Source: Membranipora membranacea (taxonomy: Eukaryota > Bryozoa > Gymnolaemata > Cheilostomatida > Membraniporidae). Taken from it: 64,000 bases of DNA. This document shows positions 9,860 through 20,887 of the stretch, piece after piece; the first letter of the stretch is position 1; each line of letters starts with the position of its first letter. Under the pieces are notes generated by a model. That model ran no database searches, was not told the origin of the DNA, and saw only the letters and a list, made by a program, of their open reading frames with translations. The stretch spans positions 26,326,162 through 26,390,161 of the forward strand of contig OU612067.1 in NCBI GenBank assembly GCA_914767715.1, written 5' to 3'. The position numbers and the translations under genes were made by a program.

Positions 9860-10650
9860 ACCAAGTGTTGTTCTGGTGTGTGCAGGAATAAACCACCCAC
9901 TTCTCAATGAGAAATGATCACCGAAAATTTTCAGTCATGCAGATTGCAAGGAAAATTGATTTCTTAGAAATGAGGAAATCTGAATCATGACTAAAGGGGT
10001 CAATATGCCAACAATAAGGAAGATCCTTACAATCCACCTTAAATCTCACATTAGCAGCTGAATTAATATTATGAACGGTAAAGGCCAGCATGCTTGTTTA
10101 GATGCAACGATATCTGCGCCCTTGGTCTCTTTGGATCAATCTTGAAATTTATTCATTATGATGATTTGATTTTTAAATACAGCTAAAGAAATAGATTATC
10201 AACAAGTTTTGTGCCACTTCAGGGCTTCAAGGTCCAATCAAGGGCTCTAAACATAATTCTGCATAAATATCTGGAACTCCAAATTACACCCTGTAGTCTT
10301 TGGTTAGATATTAGAAAATGTATAAATCGTTGAAATGTACTTAAAAACTTAAAAAACTTATATTTATATTTAATATGAACTTTATTTTGGATAATAATCA
10401 TGTTTTACAGTACACCCGAAAAATGAGACGAAAAAAATAAAGTCACAAAGTTAAGAAGCCTGTCTTGACAAGCTTTGTCGAGACAGGCTAAAAGTTAATG
10501 CACAATTGATGAGAAACATAATTTGGAATAATCTCCAATTTCAGAATATAGGCTGCTGATATTAGAGTAAACTGTACTGCCGGGTTCACATGTCTATGAA
10601 CTCATTATTGCTTCCATCCTATCATAGATGGCTGCTGCATACAAAATATC
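9860..10650 (+). repeat. Dispersed repeat family R1, copy in duplication A
   Basis: Upstream of the copy A receptor gene lies a repeat also found at about 39530-40290 (as part of the duplication), at 23515-23587 (fragment), on the minus strand across 27290-28990 and 31063-31110, and on the plus strand at 31111-31840. It contains a small imperfect hairpin at 10457-10489 (AGCCTGTCTTGACAAG and its near complement). Compared with the minus-strand copy, this one lacks about 1 kb between GATGCAAC and GATATCTGCGC (near 10110). Coding content is not evident here. Confidence 0.7.
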
Positions 10651-13600
10651 AAGGACCAAACTCCAGATAACAAACTGATGACTTTTATAACATAGATCAA
10701 ATATTTTGCCTCCCAAACAGGATCAAAAACCTGATTAGGATTGAAAACAATGTAAGGCTGCTTATGATGAAATTTTCATATCAATATCTTTTCCTTTGTT
10801 CATCCTTATCTGTAAAAGATAACCAGAGTTATTGAAGGTGATGCAACAACTAAATTCACAGACAACATACTTTGATTCTCAGTGCTTTGCCGGATTGTGT
10901 ATCCCAATGCACGTATCAGAGTTCTGAAGTAATTTTGGCTGGGAGATCTTGAAGCTGGTTGTATAGCGTAGCATAGGGTGACATTGTCTTAATTCTTTAC
11001 GCCTGACAGGCATAATTAAGTCATGTGGTTTCTGTTGGTGTTATTCTCCCTGGCTCTTATCGGTAAGTCTTCAAACTACTCAAACATTTGGTAAAGATGT
11101 GAACTAAATGTAATGACAATGTACCAGAATCTGAACGATGGTCATGTTTGAATCCTAAAATCGATTGAATTGGGAAAAAAAGATTTATTCAAAATTCACA
11201 TGAGCTAGTTCATCTTCAATGTTATATTATTATAGGTGGAATGCTCCCCTCCTAATACAAGACATAGCCCATCCCTTCTCAATTTGAAGACATATTTTTA
11301 CACTACAATAGATAACATTTGTATGACACAGTTATCCCTTATAGATAAAACATCTTATTATTTTTTCTGCCCAGGAGTTGAAGCCGAGACAGCCACATCA
11401 TGTTACCGCCCTGAGATTCCGGTTCACTCCGTCCTAGATCCGGATAAGATGACCTACCAGTTAAGTGACACAGTATCATATGACTGTGATACAGGAGGGT
11501 TATCCATAAAGTTAGAGAGCAGAATACGTACATGTGTGAACGGTACATGGACTGGCACTACACCCCTCTGTCTCTGTGAGTCTTACCATTATCATGATTT
11601 AGAATGATGCAGCGCTGCCGCTATATGCAATGGTTATCATCCCTTGAAGTAGTATTACTGTTTTGTTTATGAACAATTTGGGATCACTGACCTCCGCATC
11701 AATGCAGGTTATGTTATCAAAGACATTCAACAGAAAGGGTCTATAACTGTGAGTTATTCGATGCTTTGCATGAACATACACAGTTATTTTTAAAGAAAAG
11801 AAGAAATTTTAGATTATACTACTGCCTGATTACTTTTTTTCCTGTTTCTATGTCTAACTGCTTTTGTTTGTAGCTGCGGATGAGATGTGTGAAGGACAGA
11901 CACTCTCAGATAATCGATGTCTGACAATGCATCATGGGATACGATCCTGGTTTGACGCTGACAGAGGGTGTGGTCAACAATCACAGCTTTTCGCATTGTC
12001 AGGTTAGCAAAGAAGTGTTATGCGTAAAATATTATCCATATCTGATATTTAGGGATAGGTAAAAACCTCGATCAGTAATCATCATTACCATAAATATTAC
12101 TTTTATCATGTACTATCTTATCTCTGATTTCTGAAAGTTTCTAGAGGGTTCACGGCTTACTTGTCCTCATGAGTATCCCATTTTGGATCACTTACATTAT
12201 TGTGGCAGATTCTGTGAATAGAGTTTTAATTTTTGTTTTTTTGTTGCAGATCCGTCAATATTAGATGAAGCAGCAGAGCTGTTAAATAGAACCTGGGTTC
12301 TGTCACCTAACCGCCTCGATTTTGCCTGGATAAAAGCTCACAGTGAAAGGGTGTGGAGATGGTCTACAGGTAGCATTGTTAGATGCAGAAATTTTAAAAT
12401 AAGATGTACCATAGGAACCGGTTAGCTTTTATCGTCAATTAGTTTTTATCATTGGTCCCAATTTGTATGTGTAAGTGGTTCCCCTTCTTCCTTCCAATAT
12501 TTATATTGAAATACTTGACTCATGACTGTTTCTTGTTAGATGACACTAAGATAGCGATGACTGATTGGGCAGCAGGAGAGCCATCAAACCTGGGAGGTAA
12601 TGAGAACAGACTTCAGCTGAGAAAGGCTGCTGGTTATCGCTGGAATGTCGCTGATGGAAATGACAAGTATGAGCAGGTGGATGGCTGGTCAGTCAACAAA
12701 TACATTTGTGAATGTGAGTACTTAATTTTAACCATCTTATACATCTAGATGTTCTTACTGGAGGTTTAGAACTCTTACCACCGCACAGCTATTTGGAATA
12801 TTTACTATTGTTCTTACAACCTCCAGTTAACGCAATGATTATCTTGCCCTTGGCAGCGTATCAACTTTGGTAAACACTAGGTTTCTAGTGCCAAACAATC
12901 CCTTGAATAACATCTGACAAGCCATTATATAAAACCTCTCCCGAAACCTGTTATTATAACACTCTCTCCCCAGTTGATGAGCGATGTGATGTGAATAAGT
13001 TCTCACCAAACCCTCACACAGGGATGGGAGGCTCATGTTTCGTTCTCACTGGGAAGGACTACCATGACAGGTTCGACGGCAGATGTAAAGAATTCAATGA
13101 GGTAAAGTGCTTGAGTTTTTCAGGTTGATCATTATTTAACCATTGCAATCAACCCTCTTTACTAAAACTATTCATCTAGAACCAAGATTAATTGATATAT
13201 GTTTGCTGCTTGTTTTGGTTTATTTCCCGGGAGAGGTGTCAGAAGCCAAAGAAAGTGGGCCACACTGTAAACCAGTCGATGTCATTGAGGAGTCATGTTG
13301 TTTTCTACCATGGTACAAACAGGTGATTATGGTTTTTCTATTCACAGGTGAATCGCGGACATGCTGATCCAAACTTTTGGATTAATTATTGTAAGACCAG
13401 GGGAATATCCTGGTATGACGCAGATAAGGCGTGTACGGATGCTGGAGGTCACTTAGCTAAACTAGATACCAAGGTGCGATGTGACACTCAAGATCCGTTA
13501 CATTACTTCATTGAGCCTCGGCCCCGATTTATTGTACAGTCAGTGCTAACAGGAATGTGGTATGATGACTATAATAACTATACTATATAAGCGATCTGAC

Positions 13601-14027
13601 CACTGTTGATTGAAGAATTGAATCGTGTGAACATATCATCATACAGCCTTTTTTGTCAAACAAATTGTATCGTTATCCTTCTGAAAAAATATTTGCATAC
13701 ATATTCTCTTTGGTAGGATAAAATGGACAGCATGAGGGATTTTCTGATCGCTTACATTGTTACACAAAATGAGAGGAAGTTTGCTGGTAATTACTGGTTT
13801 GGTGCCATGATCGATGAGCAAAGAGATGAGCGTGTCTGGAACTGGGGGCAAAAAAGTGAGTATAAGCACCTTTTTTGTCTGTAGCTTTTCATGTCAGTTG
13901 AAGTAAGATTGGGGTTACTCTGCTTATTTTACTTCGTTTTATGGTTATATAGGCCAGAAGCAGCCTAGCTCTAAGTGCTCTAAAAAAAATGGCACAGACA
14001 ATTTTTGATGGCAGGAAAAAAACAAGT

Positions 14028-14765
14028 GTTTCTAGGGTAAAAAAGTGTGCTGAATCCAAAAATGAGGGTGTACCCGGTTGTAGCGGTCATCGTCAGCGGC
14101 AGCGTGGCAGTATATGGCAGCATATCACAAATTTTCAATAAATCGCATTTAGTTAGTAAAGATTGTAGTGTTTGTTACAGCCAACAGAGAACAAGAATAT
14201 ATATGTATCTAGGGTAAAAAAGTGTACTGAATCCAAAAATGAAGGTGTACCCGGTTGTATTGGTCATTGTCAGCGGCAGCATATGCCACATCTTTTACAA
14301 ATTCTCATTTAGTTAGTTGAAATTGTAGTGTTTGATACAGTCAACGGTCAACAGAGAACAAGAATAATATGTTTCTAGAGTAAAAAAGTGTGCTGAATCC
14401 AAAAATGAGGGTGTACCTGGTTGTAGGGGTCATCATCAGCGGCAGCGCGGCAGTATATGGCAGCATGTCCCAAAATTTTCAACAAAGCGTGTTTAGTTAG
14501 TGAATATTTTAGTGTTTGATATATGTTTCTAGGGTAAAAAAGGGTGCTGAATTAAAAAATGAGGGTGTACCCGGTTGTATCAGTCATTGTCAGCGGCAGC
14601 GCGGCAGCAAATCTGACTTTTTTTTACAAATTCGCTTCTACTTAGTGAAAATTGTGGCATTTGATACAGTCAACAGATTGTATCAGTCATTGTCAGCGGC
14701 AGCATCTCACAAATTTTTCACAAAATCACTTTTAGTTAGTGAAAATTGTAGTATTTGTTACAGTC
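14028..14765 (+). repeat. Subterminal imperfect tandem repeats of the transposon
   Basis: Four full units of about 150-175 bp plus a partial one start near 14030, 14203, 14374 and 14524. Each opens TCTAGxGTAAAAAAGxGTGCT, continues with the GTGTACCCGGTTGTA block, a CAGCGGCAGC block and an ACAAATTCxCxTTTAGTTAGT block. One reverse-oriented partial unit closes the other end (near 17590-17720). Such arrays are typical transposase-binding regions, which is an inference here. Confidence 0.82.
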
Positions 14766-14787
14766 AACAAGAACTTTTATTATTTGG

Positions 14788-17282
14788 TCACTCATTTTCC
14801 TCATCCTCATCATCCTCGTCTCTGCCAGCCTCCTCCTCATCAAGACTGTTCTCTCTGAAAGCTGTATTTGCAGCTTGCTTCAAAGCAAGTGCTGCTTCGA
14901 GCCTAATAACTGAGTCATAGCTGCAAGAATGACCAAATCCATGAATAAGTTTGGCTAGCAATTTAGACCCAGTCATATGCCTCACTGTTAGGCCGATGGT
15001 TAAAGACTTAGGAGTAACAGCAGCACCTTTGGAGCTTAGCTGTACAATGTCTTGGGCTAAGCTGAGAATTTTTAGGCGAACAGAGGCGTTCAAATTATAG
15101 TAGGTGTTCCAGTCACAGACTACATCAGCATGACCTGTCATCATAGCTAGAAAATTAAATAATGGTGGCGGAACAAATTCGACACAGGCCTCAGCGTTAA
15201 GGTTGTCTGCAGTAGTTGGCCAGGGGATCTCGACTTTTTTGGTTTGATCTATATACAAACGGAGTGAAATTGCTGCCTGATTGAGTTGATATTGATTGGA
15301 TTGGGTCACACTATTGAAAGGGATTTCCTCATCACATGAGCTGGCAGTGTCGACCTCGCTCAAGAGGCTGGATGTGTTTGTGAGTACTGATGTATCAGTC
15401 ACTAAATCAGTCAAAACTGCATTGCTGCTCGTCACTATATCACCATGAGAGGGATCAGAGGCTTGATGAAAACCAAGGTGGCCTTTAAACACTCTCTTCA
15501 GGCGGTAGACAAAAGCTTTTTGGCTGTAAAAAGATGATAGTTTTGTCTGAAAGCACAATACATGTTAGTCCGACGAAGAAAAAGATTTTGACATAACTTT
15601 TCATATTTTTCTAATTCATCCTAATCTAACAAGGCCAAAGTTTGATCAATGCATTCGAGTGTTCTCAAAACGGCAGGTTGATAATGCTTGCACAATGCAA
15701 CTTCAACCTGGGAACCCCAGTCTCGCAAGATTTTATTGCCCTGATCTCACTGGGAATTCCAGGAAATTGCATTGTGGGATACTAGTATATATAAATATAT
15801 ATCATAGTCTTACCTGGTCTCATCTTCTCTGTTATCTCTACGTAGTTTTTTATATAAGCCAAGTAAATCAGATACGGTGTAAGAACCCTTCTCGCGCTCT
15901 ATCTTTGAGCTAACCAGGTCCTCAAGTTGTCGCCATGATGCAGATCTCACAAAGCGAGCTTTTGATTTAGATCTAAAACAATTGGTATAACAATTTTACA
16001 GCACTTCATATGAACTCATCTCTACGCCAAACTGAACTTGTTAACAATTTTCAAAGAAGGACAGCATAGGAATGTAACACACATAATGTTGAGCCAGACA
16101 AATGACAATGAAAAGTGGCAAACAGATTTTATAGTTTTTACCTGAGCTGGTTCGTAACAGTTGTGATATAATTCTTGTGGCATGCACAATGATATCTCAT
16201 TTCACGGGCAACAGGATCTCCTAACTGAAAACTTGACAACAGCTTTGTGTCATTCTTGGCTTCTGCGGCAGAAAGTAAACCCCCTAAATAGAAGGATAAT
16301 ATTTTTGAAAGCTGGCTCTCTCACTGATATATCATTCATCTCCAGACAGTTATGATTGATGCAGCTTAGATCATACAACACATGTAATTGAAAAAGTTCC
16401 CTCAATTAATCAACAATTCAACCCTACAGAGTCTGCAGAAGGCAGAATAAAACCTGAGATTATGGTGTAGCAGTTTATTGTACTTACCAGCATCTAAAGT
16501 CTCAGCTCTAGAGGTCGGTAGTTTCTTGCGGTTTTTGTACTTCTCCTTATTACATATGACACAGGTAGAAGAGAATGTCTGAGGCTTACTAGTACTCGGT
16601 TCTGAAGACCTGAGTTTCTTTGGGCTTGGCAAATTGGCTCCATCCTCATTCTTAAAAACAGGATATTATTAGAGCAGGATTAATGAGTAGCAATTACAAG
16701 GGTCAATCAATCAAGACTGAAAAAAATTGAATGCATCTCAGATTTTCCAACCATGATTCAATTCAGTGTTGTGATCATTCTGTGATAAATAATAGAGTTC
16801 TATCAAGGAGTAAAAGTCTTTTACTCCTTGATAGAACTCTCTTATTTATCACAGAATGATCTTCTTGGCCCAAACACTATCTCTGACTGAGAGCAACGTC
16901 ACACAAAGTTTAATATCGGTTCAAACAAAGCAACACAAGGTGGTCTTCCATACAGCACCGTGGTCATCAATTAATACCTTGAGAGTAAATCCTGAATCAT
17001 GAGCATGTTCTATACATACCTTTCTCTTCATGGCACTTTCTTTGGCTCTTTCTAGCTTGGATTTAGAAAATCTGAACATACAAAGACGATGGTATTTATA
17101 GGTACTACATTCATCCATTGTCATTGTCAATAGAATAGATTTTTGGCAATGAAGCATTCCGGCTCTTTCCCAGTTTTCACCCACTCTTTAGCCACATATT
17201 TGAGTTCAGCAATCTTTGAGGCTGACAAAACAACACTCTCGGCTGCTTCATCTACTTTCTCATGGTGAATAATACACTCCAT
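14788..17282 (-). CDS. Transposon-encoded multi-exon protein with CxxC/YHxxC modules
   Basis: Minus-strand exons: 17282-17020 (ATG at 17282; contains one apparent frameshift near 17120), 16650-16488, 16283-16142, 15972-15814 and 15523-14788. The last four splice in a continuous frame with GT-AG borders. Visible modules: YKYHRLCMFRFSK in exon 1; CVICNKEKYKNRKKLP then ETLDAG in exon 2; NDTKLLSSFQLGDPVARE then YHCACHKNYI in exon 3; and LTIGLTVRHMTGSKLL then FGHSCSYDSVIRLE in the last exon, which ends in an acidic tail. These modules resemble the N-terminal parts of large, multi-copy, uncharacterised proteins known to me from cnidarian, mollusc and echinoderm genomes; those are longer. Function unknown; a DNA-binding or transposition role is inferred only from location inside a transposon. 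Confidence 0.7.
16773..16861. repeat. Near-perfect 89-nt hairpin inside the transposon
   Basis: Two 44-base arms around a single central base. The left arm starts GATCATTCTGTGATAAATAA and reads to GGAGTAAAAG; the right arm is its complement with one mismatch I can see. It lies between the first two exons of the transposon gene. It could fold as an RNA stem in the intron or be a snap-back duplication. Confidence 0.9.
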
Positions 17283-18076
17283 AATGTTAGTCAAAGTGAT
17301 ACCGTCATTTTGTTAGACATGTTCATGCTTCCTTGTATTATGTCATCTGCTTTAAAGCATGAGAGTTAAATTTAACAAAGGCTGGGCGTAAGTCAATAGC
17401 ACCGTACAAAGATGCATTATTAATATTTGCTATGTCAATGCCAAATTCAAGTTGATGTGGTTGAGTATTTTATAAATAGATTTCTTTATTATCACACTGA
17501 TGATTGGTCCTCTATACAAGTAGGTCAGCTTGAGGATTTATGTTCTCTTCATTTAAATTGAAAACGAATTGCCATTTATTTTCAAAATATGACCACTACA
17601 ACTGGGTACACCCGGTGAATTTTACAGAACATATATTGATGTAGTATAAAAAGTGATCAGAATCCTGCCATCAAATATTGTCCGTGCCATAACAACTTAG
17701 GCTATAGCTGCTTCTGGCCTAATATGATTGATTTTTTTAAGAAAATTTTATGGCATTAAAAAACTATTCCAATTTAATAATGCTTGACCATGCAGCAAAT
17801 TTGTGATTGTTACATCACTTATTTTCTCATGACATGACTTTTTCACTCTTTGCGTAAGAAGAAAATTAAAAATGATAAATAACTATCATCATACGATAAT
17901 CCGACTATATTTTGTTATCATGCTGTAAGATCTGACAATACCATCGAGTTTGGCACAGCCATCATTCAGTGGGGCTGAGTGTGGAGTTCTTACTGCTTCA
18001 GGACATATAGAGGCTAAGGACTGCACAGACTGGTATCCTTCTTTGTGTGTAAGAGGTTAGTACCTGTGTACCCTGG

Positions 18077-20887
18077 ATGTTTAATCCGAGTGAGAATGAC
18101 AAATCTTGCAGAGTGATTGCCATGTTACACGACTCCTATGATCTGGCGATTTCATGGAGCATAATTGCAAGGGTGGTGCAACTCCTAAAATTGTATGATT
18201 TTGCTGCAATTAGGCACCAGGCTTATTGCGTACTCAGAATTATATGTCCGGTCCTGTTCGGAGTCGTATAGCATAATTAGTTACAATTCTTTATCGCTGC
18301 AGCGTAAGGATGTGGTTCAGTCACTCAAAAAAATTCAGGTGAAATAATCATCAACTCTCAAGGTAACACATATTTATAACTCATAAATTTTATGGATTCC
18401 TCTAGAAATGACAGCAGTAGCCCCAAAAGACTGTGGTATACCTCCTCAAGCTGCCAACACTAAGTCTATCATTCGAGGGGTAGTATATAGACCGGGGACC
18501 ACTATGACACAGGAGTGTGATGATGGATTCGCTGCAGAGTTTGGTAACACAGATTGTGTATGTCAGGCCATCTGGGCTATGGGACAATCACTGCAACCTG
18601 AGTGTTAACTGTACAGGTTGGTAATTCCAATGACTTGCTGGGAATGATTTCAACTTGAAATTAATTTTAATCCATGTATACAAAAGAGCCCTCGGATCTA
18701 GGCCAATGGTAGCATGGCTGCAGTAGGTGTGAGTGGACTCTTCCAATTGAATAATGGCAGGTTACTCTGTTGAGTTCTGTTTTTTAACTTGATCGTCTAT
18801 TTGGCTTTGTATATGCCGTACCTGTATATGGATGTTAATTGCAGCGTATCTCAATCAAATCTTGATAAATAAGATGGAGAATGTAAAATCTAGCAGGACA
18901 AAACATACAAATGACATTGTTGTACTGCTTTACTATTCAGAGATATCCACCACACTCCCCACAGCTTCACCGGGAGATCGCAGTACCACCGTAACAGTAA
19001 ACACGGTATCTGTTGATAGAAATGTGTCAACAGCAGGAGCGAGCTCGACGCAGGAGTCCAGCTCATCTGCTACAACACCATCACAGACTCAGGCGCAGGC
19101 TCAAAACTACACAATCACAACTGTCAATTCTCCTGAAACAACCACCAATGGTGTTGACAGGAACACGACTGTAAATATTATTAATGATGTAACATCAGTT
19201 AACAGCTCCACAGCAGCAGCTTACCCACACAGTACAGCAAGCAACCAAACAAACACATCAACCCAATCTACTGCTTCCATGTCCAGTACAAGACTCTTGC
19301 TTTCTACTTCAGGTGTGTGATGCAAAAAACACTTAATGAACTGAATGTTTTTAATGAGAACTTGTTGTTCAGTTTTATGTTCCAGAAATTGAATTTCCTG
19401 ATAAACATTGTAGAGTCAATGATCATAACTGTGTACTGTCAGTGTTTCTTGAAAGCAAACTTTTGAATCTTAATCTGGGTGATCAGTGATTCAATGATCA
19501 GATCAGTATCATTCTCAGATAATGTCATGTTAGTGATTGCCATGTTACACGACTCCTACGTTCTGGCGATTTCATGGAGCATAATTGCATGGGTGGTGCA
19601 ACTCCTAAAATTGTATGATTTTGCTGCAATTAGGCACCAGGCTTATAGCTTACTCAGAATTATATGTCCAGTCCTGTTTGGAGTCGGATAGCATAAGTAG
19701 TTATAAGCTTAATTGCTGCAGCGCTAGGATGTGGTTCAGTCACTCAAAAAAATTCAGGTCAAATAATCATCAACTCTCAAGATAACACATATTGATAACT
19801 CACAAATTTTATGGATTCCTCTAGAAATGACAGCAGTAGCCCCAAAAGACTGTGGTATACCTCCTCAAGCTGCCAACACTAAGTCTATTGTCCGGGGAGG
19901 AGCATATAGACCGGGGATCACTATGACACAGGAGTGTGATGATGGATTCGTTGCAGAGTTTGGTAACACAGATTGTGTATGTCAGGATTCTGGGCTATGG
20001 GATGATCAGTGCCACATGAGTGTAAACTGTACAGGTTGGTAATTCCAATTACGTGCTGACAATGACCTGAACTTGAAATAATTTTTTATTATTTCCTACA
20101 AAAGAGCCCTCAAATTTAGGCGAATTCTAATACAACAGCAGTAGATGATGACATGTAGATTGTGGTGTGAGTGAAATAGTGCAATGAATGACATTGGCAA
20201 TTCTGTTTGTAACTTTATCAACTGCTAAGCTTTGTATATACTGTACCTGTATCCTGATGTAAATTTCAGCCCATCTTAATTGAATCTTAAAGTGTCTAGG
20301 AAAGCAAAAAACAACCACTGTTCATATCAAAGCTTTGCCATTGCAATGAACAAAAAAAGTAAAAATTTTTGCACAAGGACATTATTGAACGATGTAACCT
20401 AATTGAAAATGCAAAAATCTAGGGTCTAGAAGGGTCTACAGTATGTTATCTCCCCTGTCACGGATTCACATTAAAATGATGATCCACTTACAGTATTACA
20501 TTAGGCCTAGCCCGAGCTTACCTAGGGCAGTTACAAGGCTGCTCTACTTACATTACAGGTTATCAACAAACAGTATTAGACAACAGTAGCGTAGTTAAAG
20601 ATATTTTAGTGATAACCCGTGACTGGGGAGATAACATACTGTAGACCCTGGATTTTCGCTCTTCAAATTAGGTTATATCATTCAATAATATTTACTTTTT
20701 TTGTTCAATGCAGTGGCAAAGCTTTGATATGAACAGTAGTTGTTTTTTGCTTTCCGAGACACTTTAATAGCTAAAATAGAGAAAACATAATCAACATTGT
20801 TGTACTGCTTTATAATTCAGAGATTTCAACAACACTAAGAGTGAGCACAACGCAGGAGTCCAGCTCATCTGCTACAACACCATCACA
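18077..20887 (+). repeat. Internal duplication of a sushi-plus-stalk unit (copy A)
   Basis: A unit of about 1.4 kb (intronic block near 18100-18280, sushi exon, intron, Ser/Thr stalk exon) is repeated at about 19530-20887. The intronic block (GTGATTGCCATGTTACACGA onward) recurs at 18114, 19538, 45408 and 46786. The same two-unit arrangement is in copy B, so the unit doubled before the large duplication. Small open frames in the intronic block are by-products of recency. Confidence 0.88.
20291..20763. mobile_element. 473-bp MITE with TTAA target duplication
   Basis: TTAA at 20287-20290 and 20764-20767 flanks ends reading AGTGTCTxGGAAAGCAAAAA and its complement. The inverted repeats run about 170-190 bp imperfectly and include a shared GGGTCTACAGTATGTTATCT block. 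The corresponding place in copy B (near 46115) reads CTTGATAG without the element. TTAA duplications occur in piggyBac and Kolobok-type transposons; the ends do not begin CCC, so Kolobok-like is the better guess. No coding capacity. Confidence 0.85.

Larger units (their letters stand above)
13950..17721 (-). mobile_element. 3.77-kb DNA transposon in intron 8 of copy A
   Basis: Copy B has an empty site (GGTTATATGATTG near 45003-45015), so the boundaries are exact: ATA target duplications at 13947-13949 and 17722-17724 flank ends reading TAGGCCAGAAGCAGC. The inverted ends extend imperfectly for about 130 bp, including the GGCACxGACAATxTTTGATGG block and the GTGTACCCxGTTGTAG block. Inside are subterminal tandem repeats (14028-14765), a spliced minus-strand gene and a long hairpin (16773-16861). 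A 3-bp duplication with long inverted ends does not match piggyBac, mariner or hAT. I cannot assign a superfamily with confidence. Confidence 0.88.
9367..20887 (+). repeat. Segmental duplication, copy A
   Basis: From 9367 the sequence tracks 39001 onward with high identity through noncoding DNA, the first exons and introns of the receptor gene, and on to 20887, where similarity stops abruptly inside a stalk exon. Differences are substitutions, small indels and private insertions: the DNA transposon at 13950-17721 and the MITE at 20291-20763 in this copy, the 661-bp hAT-like MITE and an intron 2 segment in the other. The left end of the duplicated unit on this side is hidden by the gypsy insertion. 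Confidence 0.93.
11023..20887 (+). pseudogene. Sushi/C-type lectin receptor gene, copy A: frameshifted and 3'-truncated
   Basis: Coding exons by comparison with copy B: 11023-11062 (signal peptide MWFLLVLFSLALIG), 11375-11575 (sushi), 11874-12002, 12250-12369 and 12540-12713 (first C-type lectin-like domain), 12974-13101, 13348-13473, 13717-13855 and 17930-18055 (second), 18406-18616 (sushi), 18941-19312 (Ser/Thr stalk), 19825-20034 (sushi), 20821-20887 (stalk remnant). Exons 1-9 keep phase and length. The sushi exon at 18406 carries one extra base near 18566 relative to three sister exons, giving an early TAA at about 18606. The last stalk exon is internally deleted and breaks off at 20887; the transmembrane and tail exons are absent. 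If expressed, the product would be a secreted lectin of roughly 460 residues. It may equally be a dead gene. Confidence 0.85.

Noticed and set aside
15659-15913. Plus-strand frame in the 3.77-kb transposon
   Set aside because: Antisense to the transposon gene intron and exon 4; no domain.
18077-18271. Open frame conserved in four places (18077, 19479, 45348, 46725)
   Set aside because: It lies in introns of the receptor gene and is conserved because the sushi-stalk unit was duplicated recently. No start context or domain supports a gene.
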